The notes beneath the pieces are model-generated. The model did no database searches and was not told where the DNA came from. It saw only the letters and a program-made list of their open reading frames with translations. The position numbers were made by a program, and so were the translations under genes. Below, in pieces: positions 6,859-12,115 of a stretch of DNA of 12,115 bases; positions within the stretch are counted from its first letter, which is position 1; each line of letters begins with the position of its first letter. Source of the DNA: Alphaproteobacteria bacterium (lineage in GTDB: Bacteria > Pseudomonadota > Alphaproteobacteria > CBDBCS01 > JAHZLG01); the NCBI GenBank assembly GCA_022599995.1, contig JAHZLG010000213.1:1-12115 (forward strand). Direction: 5' to 3'.

Positions 6859-8046
6859 TCATGTTTCGAGCAAGAAGGACTGCATGTTTTTCATGGCTTG
6901 TCGTATGCGCTGTTTGTTCTCGACCAGTCCGAATCGCACGTGCTGATCGCCGAACTCGCCGAATCCGAGGCCCGGGGCAACCGCAACACCGGCTTCTTGA
7001 ATGAGTCGTTTGGTAAAATCTAGTGATCCGAGGTTGTGGTATCGCTCGGGTATTTTTGCCCAGACAAACATGGTGGCTTGCGGGGCGGGCACGTGCCATC
7101 CGCACCGGGCGAGCCCTTCAATCAAGACGTCCCTGCGTTCGCGGTAGGTGGCACGAATGTCATCGACACAGTCTTGCGGCCCGTTTAGAGCGGCGATGGC
7201 TGCGACCTGCACCGGAGTGAATGCCCCATAATCAAGGTAGGATTTGATGCGGCACAGGGCACCAATCAATCGCTCGTTTCCCACGCCGAACCCTATCCGC
7301 CACCCCGGCATGTTGTAGGTTTTGGATAGTGAGGTGAACTCAACGGCGACTTCCTTCGCGCCTTTTGCTTCAAGAATCGATGGCGGGGGGGTGTCAAAGT
7401 AGATTTCGGCGTAAGCCAGATCGGAGAGAACCCAGACATTCTCGCGTTTGCAGATGGCTACTATCTCTTGATAGAATTCTTTCCCGACACAGTGCCCAGT
7501 TGGATTAGCGGGGAAATTGAGCACAATCCCTGTGGGACGCGGCACGCTATGATGAAGGGCTGAGCTGATGGTTTGTAGGAATCGCTCTTCAAAATTCTCT
7601 TCGGGAAGGGGCAGGTGCCGGATTGAGCCACCCGCCAAAATGAAGCCAAAAGCATGGATGGGATAACAGGGGTTGGGGGCAAGAATGATGTCCCCCGGCG
7701 AGGTGATAGCCTGTGCTAGGTTTGCCAGTCCCTCTTTCGATCCCAGAGTGACAGTTGCCTCGGTTTCTTCATTGATGTGCACGCCGAAACGACGATCGTA
7801 GTACTGGGCAATCGCTCGTCTTAGCCCAACGATTCCCCGTGAAGCCGAGTAGCGATGGGCGCGGGGATCGCTGGCCGCCTCTTTGAGCTTGTCGACAATA
7901 TGAGGTGGCGTGGGCTGATCGGGATTGCCCATGCCGAAATCGATGATGTCGACGCCGCGTGCCCGCTGCTCGGCTTTCATTCGATTGACCTCGGTCATTA
8001 CATAGGGTGGCAGTCGCCTGATCCGGTGAAAGTCCCAGTCATTCAT
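6859..8046 (-). CDS. alaC: PLP-dependent aminotransferase, AlaC-like
   Basis: Class I/II aminotransferase of fold type I, of the AlaC (glutamate-pyruvate transaminase) / LL-diaminopimelate aminotransferase-like group commonly found next to hom in alphaproteobacteria. The 395-residue product shows GMGNPDQPTPPHI (38-50), LGSKEGLANLAQA (101-113), the cofactor-binding NFPANPTG (177-184), Asp209 and Tyr212 in SDLAYAEI, the Schiff-base lysine K242 in SLSKTYNMPGWRIGF, and the substrate-carboxylate arginine in VRFGLVEN (R371). The start is ATG 8044-8046. The purine stretch GAAGAGAAG lies 12 bases upstream, inside the end of fxsA, whose stop is only 9 bases away, so coupling with fxsA is likely. Whether the true substrate is alanine, or a precursor in the aspartate pathway suggested by neighbouring hom, cannot be settled from sequence. 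Confidence 0.9.
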   Translation of the reverse strand: MNDWDFHRIRRLPPYVMTEVNRMKAEQRARGVDIIDFGMGNPDQPTPPHIVDKLKEAASDPRAHRYSASRGIVGLRRAIAQYYDRRFGVHINEETEATVTLGSKEGLANLAQAITSPGDIILAPNPCYPIHAFGFILAGGSIRHLPLPEENFEERFLQTISSALHHSVPRPTGIVLNFPANPTGHCVGKEFYQEIVAICKRENVWVLSDLAYAEIYFDTPPPSILEAKGAKEVAVEFTSLSKTYNMPGWRIGFGVGNERLIGALCRIKSYLDYGAFTPVQVAAIAALNGPQDCVDDIRATYRERRDVLIEGLARCGWHVPAPQATMFVWAKIPERYHNLGSLDFTKRLIQEAGVAVAPGLGFGEFGDQHVRFGLVENKQRIRQAMKNMQSFLLET

Positions 8047-8055
8047 GCCGTTTGG

Positions 8056-8451
8056 TCACTTCTCTTCATGCGCGTTCGTGATGTCGATGATGCGGTGCCC
8101 CGCCGAGGTGCTCTTATTGTACATATGAGCGGCAAGCCGCCGGCGAACAGCAGGAATCAGAAGCAGGACGCCGATGGTATCCGTGATAAACCCAGGCAGC
8201 AGCAGCAGAATCCCGGCAATGACAACGAAAATGCCTTCGAGCACCACAAGGCGCGGCGTTTCTTTTCGCTTCCGTGCCCCCACGAGCTGTCGAAGCAACA
8301 GAAAGCCTTGCATCCGGGCAAATTGAAAGCCGAAAACGGCTGTAAGGAAAACGCCCAAGACGGTGATTATGGAACCAACTTGGCTGGCAATCTCGACCAG
8401 AACCCATAGCTCGATCGCCATGAACAACAAAAAGAACAGCAAGAAAATCAT
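8056..8451 (-). CDS. fxsA: FxsA family cytoplasmic membrane protein
   Basis: Small membrane protein of the FxsA family, named for suppression of phage T7 exclusion by the F plasmid when overproduced in E. coli; its normal role is not known. The 131-residue product has three to four hydrophobic segments (about 1-20, 26-45 and 70-98), the family signature around AVFGFQFARMQGFLLLRQL, and the LLLLPGFITDTIGVLLLIP stretch (81-99), followed by a basic RRR patch and a polar tail. The start is ATG 8449-8451; no strong Shine-Dalgarno is visible. The stop lies 9 bases before alaC. Its upstream gap contains the tandem palindromic array at 8483-8630, which may affect its expression. Confidence 0.9.
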   Translation of the reverse strand: MIFLLFFLLFMAIELWVLVEIASQVGSIITVLGVFLTAVFGFQFARMQGFLLLRQLVGARKRKETPRLVVLEGIFVVIAGILLLLPGFITDTIGVLLLIPAVRRRLAAHMYNKSTSAGHRIIDITNAHEEK

Positions 8452-8482
8452 AGCCTACATTCTAACTTCAACCAATTGCGAA

Positions 8483-8630
8483 GGCAATGATTGGGCAATG
8501 ATTGCCCCTTCCTCTTCTCACTGTTTTGGCAGTGTTCGGGCAATGATTGCCCGTTCCTCTCTCAGCGTCTTGGGCAGTGATTGCCTCCTCCCTCTCTCAC
8601 CGTCTAGGGCAGTGATTGGGCAGTGTTCGC
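8483..8630. repeat. Ordered intergenic tandem array with palindromic core
   Basis: Seven copies of GGCARTGWTY start at 8483, 8494, 8528, 8539, 8573, 8608 and 8619. The spacing follows 11 and 34-35 bases, which makes a 45-base unit with a decayed or missing half-unit near 8562. Two copies form the palindrome GGGCAATGATTGCCC (8493-8507 and 8538-8552, exactly 45 apart), and the linkers share a pyrimidine-rich TTCCTCTCTCA-type segment. It fills most of the gap between the queG stop and the fxsA start. It could be an operator array, a mobile palindromic repeat or simple tandem duplication. Confidence 0.85.
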
Positions 8631-8718
8631 CGACTTTATGTTTCGTTGCCTAGACTTGGCGTTGCTTATCCCACCAACCCGTGATCTCGTCTGCCGATTC
8701 CTCGTTCTTTGGTCGCGG

Positions 8719-10071
8719 TCAGCTTGGCTCTTCGCGATACTCTGCCCGCACGATGTCATGCGTTTCTGCGTTCAACCCTTGGGCGAGCGTCGCTTGTCCC
8801 TCGGCCCTATGCGCATCGGATACTCCATGCTGCTGCACGACGTGTTGAATTGCCCATGCAGTCGTTGCGCGAATGATCGGATTGGCGTGCTTCACGTGTT
8901 GCAACAACGACCTCCAAATGTCCTCCAGCTCTTGGTGGCGTCTGTTTTGATCGTGATGCAGGGTTTGCTCTGCCTTGGTCGCATAGGCATTGGCCAAACC
9001 TATCTGGACATTCCGCAGAAAGCCCTCGTGTTTTGCTCGGCGGATCGGACTGCCGCGTGAGACCAGCTCGAATTGCTGCTCGGTCATTTTCGCAAGCTCG
9101 GTCAGGGTGGTGTTGGCCCACTCTCGACGCGCATGGAAATCCGCCTCTTTGGCACGTTGGGCAAATTTGTTCCACGGACACGCGGCCAGGCAATCATCGC
9201 ATCCGAAAACCCTTTGCCCTATTGCGGTGCGATACTTTCTGGGAATCATCCCTCGATGCTCGATAGTCAGGTAGGCGATGCAGGCCGCTGCATTCAGCTG
9301 GTAGGGGGTATCGAGGGCATCGGTTGGGCACGCCGCCTTGCACGCGTGACACGATCCGCAATGATCATGCCCGGCAGCATCGGGCGGAAGTGCCAAGCTC
9401 GTGACGACTTCGCCAAGCAGAAACCACGATCCTAGGTTGCGGCTGACAAGGTTGGTGTGTTTGCCTTGCCACCCCACTCCCGCTTGCTGGGCAAAGGGTT
9501 TCTCGGCGATGGGTTTCGTATCGACGGCAATGACCGTTTCACACCGTGCGCCGGGCTCGCCATTGCTGAGCAACGCCGCTTGAGACTGGATGAACGCGGC
9601 AAGACGGGAAAGGCGGGGCACGAACCAACGATGATAATCGCGTCCGCGCGCATAGCGAGCGATGGTTGCCTCGACCGCCTTATCCGCAGCATCGTCTGCG
9701 ATCGATGCTTCATCACCGCGCAGCGGGTCGCCGTTATGGTTGGGACTGCATCTTTCACCCTGATGGCTGCCTTGCGCCGTATAGGAGACCGCAACAACAA
9801 TGACGCTTTGTGCGCTCGGCAAAAGTGTCGTCGCGGATGCCCGCCGGTCGAGTGTGTCGTACAACCATGGCATCTGCACCCCCATCCCCTCGGGGTTGCC
9901 ACTGGCGTGGGTGCCTTGCGTGTGTTGCGCTTCAACGACCGCCAGCCGTTCTTTGGTTGCCCGATCGAGGGAGGCAGAAGTGAAGCCTATCTCATCAAAT
10001 CCTAGCTCTTTGGCTTTGGTGGCAATTGCCCCCTTGATCTGTTTTGCCAAGCGTTGTTTGGCTGTTTCCAT
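8719..10071 (-). CDS. queG: Epoxyqueuosine reductase QueG
   Basis: Reduces epoxyqueuosine to queuosine in the anticodon wobble position of GUN tRNAs, the last step of queuosine synthesis, using cobalamin and two 4Fe-4S clusters. The 450-residue product carries the catalytic aspartate D184 in VDTKPIAEK, the AGVGWQGKHTNLVS stretch (197-210), one cluster motif CGSCHACKAACP (238-249), a further cysteine at 264 (AAACIAYLTIEHRG) and CDDCLAACPWNK (291-302), together giving eight ligands. Residues about 385-440 form a helical HEAT-like tail. It is longer than typical QueG (around 380 residues) because of a polar insertion at about 99-133. The start is ATG 10069-10071, with a strong GGAGG 7 bases upstream. 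dksA lies 71 bases upstream. Confidence 0.95.
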   Translation of the reverse strand: METAKQRLAKQIKGAIATKAKELGFDEIGFTSASLDRATKERLAVVEAQHTQGTHASGNPEGMGVQMPWLYDTLDRRASATTLLPSAQSVIVVAVSYTAQGSHQGERCSPNHNGDPLRGDEASIADDAADKAVEATIARYARGRDYHRWFVPRLSRLAAFIQSQAALLSNGEPGARCETVIAVDTKPIAEKPFAQQAGVGWQGKHTNLVSRNLGSWFLLGEVVTSLALPPDAAGHDHCGSCHACKAACPTDALDTPYQLNAAACIAYLTIEHRGMIPRKYRTAIGQRVFGCDDCLAACPWNKFAQRAKEADFHARREWANTTLTELAKMTEQQFELVSRGSPIRRAKHEGFLRNVQIGLANAYATKAEQTLHHDQNRRHQELEDIWRSLLQHVKHANPIIRATTAWAIQHVVQQHGVSDAHRAEGQATLAQGLNAETHDIVRAEYREEPS

Positions 10072-10078
10072 TCTTCTG

Positions 10079-10083
10079 CCTCC
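10079..10083 (-). promoter_or_regulatory. Strong ribosome binding site of queG
   Basis: GGAGG on the minus strand, 7 bases before ATG 10071, fixes the start of queG and contrasts with the absence of such a site before the plus-strand genes. Confidence 0.75.
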
Positions 10084-10142
10084 ATCCCCCTTCGCTGGAT
10101 TCCTTTTGCCGTGCCACCATTGGCCCCTTGAATATCCTGCCC

Positions 10143-10580
10143 CTAGAGAAATCTCTTGCCGTCTTTGTGCTTGCGCTCTTCGGCTTCGTGCCGCTCTTGG
10201 GCTGCTTTCGTCATGTTCGCGATAGGACGCACAAGCAACCGAGGAATGCCAATTGGCTCTTTTGTCTCCACGCAGTAGCCATAGCGGTTCTCTTTGATCC
10301 GTCGCAGTGCCTGATCTATCTTCGTCACGAGCTTGAGCTCGCGTTCGCGGGTTCGAATCTCGATGCCTATATCCCGTTCATACTCTGCGTGATCAACTTC
10401 GTCCTGCCCTGCTTCCTCGCCCTCGCGCAGGTGTTTGGCGGTCTCCTGAATGTCTTTTGACAATTCATCCCGCCATGCCACGAGCATGTCGTGAAAGTAC
10501 TTGCGCTGCCTTTCGTTCATATAAGGCTCGTCTGGACTTGGGATATATCTTGGTTCGTTTTGTGGAAGCTCGTCTTTCAT
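10143..10580 (-). CDS. dksA: RNA polymerase-binding regulator DksA, cysteine-poor zinc-finger form
   Basis: Binds in the RNA polymerase secondary channel and, with ppGpp, adjusts transcription of rRNA and amino-acid genes. The 145-residue product has an N-terminal segment with YMNERQRKYFHDML (20-33), a long coiled coil (about 30-95) with the tip motif DEVDHA holding D60, D63 and A65, then the globular RIKENRYGYC region (94-103) and IGIPRLLVRPIA (110-121). Where E. coli DksA has four zinc cysteines, only Cys103 remains, followed by Thr106, Thr124 and Ala127, as in many alphaproteobacterial DksA proteins. I chose ATG 10578-10580: AGAGGA lies 4 bases upstream and the product starts as homologues do; the longer frame to 10685 adds an unlikely leader. 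Its start is 126 bases from the yqgE stop. Confidence 0.94.
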   Translation of the reverse strand: MKDELPQNEPRYIPSPDEPYMNERQRKYFHDMLVAWRDELSKDIQETAKHLREGEEAGQDEVDHAEYERDIGIEIRTRERELKLVTKIDQALRRIKENRYGYCVETKEPIGIPRLLVRPIANMTKAAQERHEAEERKHKDGKRFL

Positions 10581-10656
10581 CAATTCCTCTTCACCGCGCC
10601 AGGGTTGTGGGTTTTGCGGCAAACCATCAACGCAGTATGACTGGTTTGTCGCTCTC

Positions 10657-10685
10657 TTTTTACGGATTGTGGTAGCTGGATTCAA
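10657..10685 (-). promoter_or_regulatory. Candidate weak promoter for dksA
   Basis: On the minus strand TTGAAT (10680-10685) and TAAAAA (10657-10662) are separated by 17 bases, each matching consensus at four of six positions. They lie in the 126-base gap between yqgE and dksA, about 80 bases before the dksA start. Weak by sequence, so read-through from yqgE is also possible. Confidence 0.25.
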
Positions 10686-10706
10686 TACTGCCCAAACTGC
10701 CCGCTG

Positions 10707-11297
10707 TCATACTCGTACGGCGTTCTGTGTTAGCAGGTTTGGTTCTATTCCAAGGTGTTGCAGGGAGCGCCGCCAAATCTGCTTCGTTTTCCAGTTTTTC
10801 CCGAAAACGAAATCATTGCTGAATGGGCAGACGATCCAGGCATCTTGGGCTAACTCGCCCTCGAGTTGATCGGGCCCCCAGCCGCTGTACCCCAAGAACA
10901 GTTGATGCTTTTCCGGGCCATCTCCGGCGGCGATGGCTTGCATGATCTCAGTCGAGCTGGTGAGCAGCAAGTCGCCGCACTCGATGGTGCTGTCAGAGGT
11001 GTAGTCTGTGCTGTGAAGGATAAAGCCTCGCTGTACCTGCACAGGTCCTCCAATGCCTATCGGGAAGGCTGGCGTCGTTGTTTCAATTTCAAGCTGACGA
11101 AAGATGCTCTGCGACGTGATATTGCGCGCCCGCTGATTCATCACGAGCCCCATGGCCCCGCTCGCATCGTGGGTGCAGATGAACACAAGGGCGTGGGCAA
11201 AACTGCTCCCGTTCATCATCGGACTGGCAATGAGCAAGTGCCCTTGAAGGTAACCCTCAATGGACGCAAACCCCTTCTTTTTGCTCGCCTTGGTCAT
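10707..11297 (-). CDS. yqgE: YqgE/AlgH family protein (UPF0301)
   Basis: Member of the YqgE/AlgH family, small globular proteins widespread in Proteobacteria. AlgH was linked to alginate regulation in Pseudomonas, but no biochemical function is agreed. The 196-residue product shows the family marks GHLLIASPMM (19-28), SFAHALVFICTHDASGAMGLV (about 32-52), a GGPVQVQRGFILHS stretch (83-96) and LFLGYSGWGPDQLEGEL (133-149). Length is typical. The start is ATG 11295-11297, with the strong ribosome site GGGAGGGG 6 bases upstream. It is divergent from the peroxiredoxin gene across a 162-base region. Confidence 0.94.
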   Translation of the reverse strand: MTKASKKKGFASIEGYLQGHLLIASPMMNGSSFAHALVFICTHDASGAMGLVMNQRARNITSQSIFRQLEIETTTPAFPIGIGGPVQVQRGFILHSTDYTSDSTIECGDLLLTSSTEIMQAIAAGDGPEKHQLFLGYSGWGPDQLEGELAQDAWIVCPFSNDFVFGKNWKTKQIWRRSLQHLGIEPNLLTQNAVRV

Positions 11298-11390
11298 CGG
11301 GAACCCCTCCCTTGTTGTCTTTGCTGTCGTTGCATGAGGCTAAGGTTACCATGCCTGCCAGCAAAAGAGAAACGCCATCACGACCGCTTT

Positions 11391-11419
11391 TTGCCATTCC
11401 CTTTCGAATCGTTTATACA
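11391..11419 (+). promoter_or_regulatory. Candidate sigma70-type promoter of the peroxiredoxin gene
   Basis: TTGCCA (11391-11396) matches the -35 consensus at five of six positions. After a 17-base spacer, TATACA (11414-11419) matches the -10 box at four of six. The start of transcription would be near 11426, leaving a leader of about 34 bases before ATG 11460. Judged by eye only. Confidence 0.4.
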
Positions 11420-11459
11420 CTGCACTTTCGTTTTGTTGCCCCCTTCTCCGAGACCTCCG

Positions 11460-11951
11460 ATGCCTGCTGATCCTATGTCCTTGATCAATTCTCCCCTGCC
11501 GTCTTCCCTCATGTGGATGACCATGCGACAAGGGTCACCGCAACCTGTTGGTGCCGACGCCCTCGCTGAAGGGAAATGGGTGTTGATTGGCGTGCCCGGG
11601 GCTTTTACCCCGACTTGTCATGCCCGCCACCTCCCGGGTTTTGTCGACAACATGAAAGCTTTTGCTGATCGTTCCGTGCGGGTTGCTTTCATGACAACGA
11701 ACGATGTTTTTGTGACCGATGCGTGGGGCAAAGCAAACAATGTCGGTGACGATGTCTTGATGCTTGCCGATCCAGATAATTCGGTTTCGATGGCTCTTCA
11801 CTTGTCCCTTGATCTGTCTGCCGCGAAGCTGGGCATGCGCACGCAACGCTTTGCCATGACCATAGACAACGGAGTCATCACATCGCTCGCGATCGATAGT
11901 GGGGGAAGTTTTGAAAAGACCTCTGCCGAAAGCGTTCTTGCTGCACTGTGA
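11460..11951 (+). CDS. Peroxiredoxin of the Prx5 type
   Basis: Thiol peroxidase that reduces hydrogen peroxide or organic hydroperoxides in the cytoplasm. The 163-residue product contains the peroxidatic site PGAFTPTCHARHLPGF (46-61) with Cys53, followed by NDVFVTDAWGK (81-91), MLADPDN (101-107) and GMRTQRFAM (125-133), with arginines at 127 and 130; this order is characteristic of atypical 2-Cys/1-Cys Prx5-like enzymes. Cys53 is the only cysteine, so an external thiol such as glutathione or glutaredoxin would have to resolve the intermediate. The start is placed at ATG 11460 (product MPADPM); ATG 11475 is a possible alternative. No Shine-Dalgarno is visible. The frame is open far upstream, but that part is antisense to yqgE and not coding. 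Confidence 0.94.
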   Translation: MPADPMSLINSPLPSSLMWMTMRQGSPQPVGADALAEGKWVLIGVPGAFTPTCHARHLPGFVDNMKAFADRSVRVAFMTTNDVFVTDAWGKANNVGDDVLMLADPDNSVSMALHLSLDLSAAKLGMRTQRFAMTIDNGVITSLAIDSGGSFEKTSAESVLAAL

Positions 11952-11996
11952 CCGTCGTGTCTAGGACGATCGTGCCGTCGTGCCATCACGTCTAGG
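11952..11996. repeat. Short direct repeat downstream of the peroxiredoxin gene
   Basis: CCGTCGTG occurs at 11952-11959 and 11975-11982, and GTCTAGG at 11959-11965 and 11990-11996, giving an imperfect duplication of roughly 23-31 bases that begins right at the stop codon. GTCTAGG also occurs in the queG-fxsA array at 8602-8608. Confidence 0.5.
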
Positions 11997-12073
11997 CCAC
12001 CTTCCAGTGCTTTGTTGCCTTTCTTCTCACCGGGCAAGCTTCTCCGCCTGTCCTAGGCTCGGCCCCCGTTAGG

Positions 12074-12115
12074 GTGCTATTTTGCTAGATAATAGCGCAG
12101 TTTGGCGAAGCCAAA
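12074..12115. other. Two adjacent perfect or near-perfect hairpins at window edge
   Basis: The first inverted repeat pairs 12074-12081 with 12091-12098 (GTGCTATT against AATAGCGC, one G-T pair, 9-base loop). The second pairs 12101-12106 with 12110-12115 (TTTGGC, loop GAA, GCCAAA). Neither is followed by a visible U run within the window, so a terminator cannot be claimed. A structured RNA that continues past the edge, or part of a coding sequence, are both possible. Confidence 0.4.
12077..12115 (-). CDS. Possible 3' end of a minus-strand gene (partial)
   Basis: The last 39 bases read on the minus strand as an open frame ending FGFAKLRYYLAK followed by TAG (12077-12079). Codons look plausible for this genome, and the gene would converge with the peroxiredoxin. 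Twelve residues are too few to assign a family, and the same bases form two hairpins, so this could equally be non-coding. Confidence 0.2.
   Translation of the reverse strand, partial: FGFAKLRYYLAK

Noticed and set aside
7855..8409. A 184-codon plus-strand frame across alaC and fxsA
   Set aside because: It is antisense to both genes and has no recognisable features.
8483..8630. CRISPR array as an explanation for the regular repeats
   Set aside because: Repeat cores are only 10-15 bases, the intervals are themselves repeated rather than unique, and no cas genes are nearby.
10866..11459. Plus-strand frame joined in phase to the peroxiredoxin, as if it had a 198-residue N-terminal extension
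   Set aside because: The extension is antisense to yqgE, includes translated intergenic sequence, and has no family similarity; ATG 11460 gives a normal-length peroxiredoxin.

Overview
The window looks like a piece of an alphaproteobacterial chromosome of moderate GC content. The signs are the gene block alaC-hom-glpX, a DksA whose zinc finger has lost its cysteines, a pair of adjacent NifS-type cysteine desulfurases followed by a 2Fe-2S ferredoxin, and a YqgE/AlgH protein. The exact lineage cannot be read from the sequence. An intracellular or host-associated group (Holosporales-like or a relative of Rhodospirillales) is only a guess, based on the thinned-out Fe-S cluster and the isolated flagellar gene pair. 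I see no rRNA, tRNA, insertion sequence, prophage or CRISPR array.

Layout. Positions 81-3186 (+ strand) hold an Fe-S assembly block: a divergent NifS-like cysteine desulfurase, a second cysteine desulfurase of the IscS/NifS type, and an Isc/adrenodoxin-type ferredoxin. The genes that usually sit between iscS and fdx (iscU, iscA, hscB, hscA) are absent here. Positions 3236-11297 (- strand) hold nine genes, transcribed in the order yqgE, dksA, queG, fxsA, alaC, hom, glpX, fliQ, fliR. Positions 11460-11951 (+ strand) hold a Prx5-type peroxiredoxin divergent from yqgE. The last 40 bases contain two adjacent hairpins and possibly the 3' end of a minus-strand gene.

How the genes fit together. The desulfurases and ferredoxin would supply sulfur and electrons for Fe-S clusters; QueG, with two 4Fe-4S clusters, is a likely consumer. 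alaC, hom and glpX cover alanine transamination, the homoserine branch point and gluconeogenesis, a neighbourhood I recall as common in alphaproteobacteria. fliQ-fliR encode two membrane parts of the flagellar export gate and sit apart from other flagellar genes. dksA, yqgE and the peroxiredoxin are general regulatory, envelope-associated and stress genes.

No wholly new system stands out. The features most worth a second look are: the two-desulfurase block without a scaffold gene and with a divergent Cys loop and short C-terminus in the second copy; the contrast between pyrimidine-rich leaders without Shine-Dalgarno on the plus-strand genes and clear Shine-Dalgarno sites on several minus-strand genes; an ordered palindromic tandem array between queG and fxsA; short GTCTAGG-containing repeats between genes; and the paired hairpins at the window end. 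No stretch above 300 bases lacks a gene; the longest gap (8452-8718) holds the tandem array.
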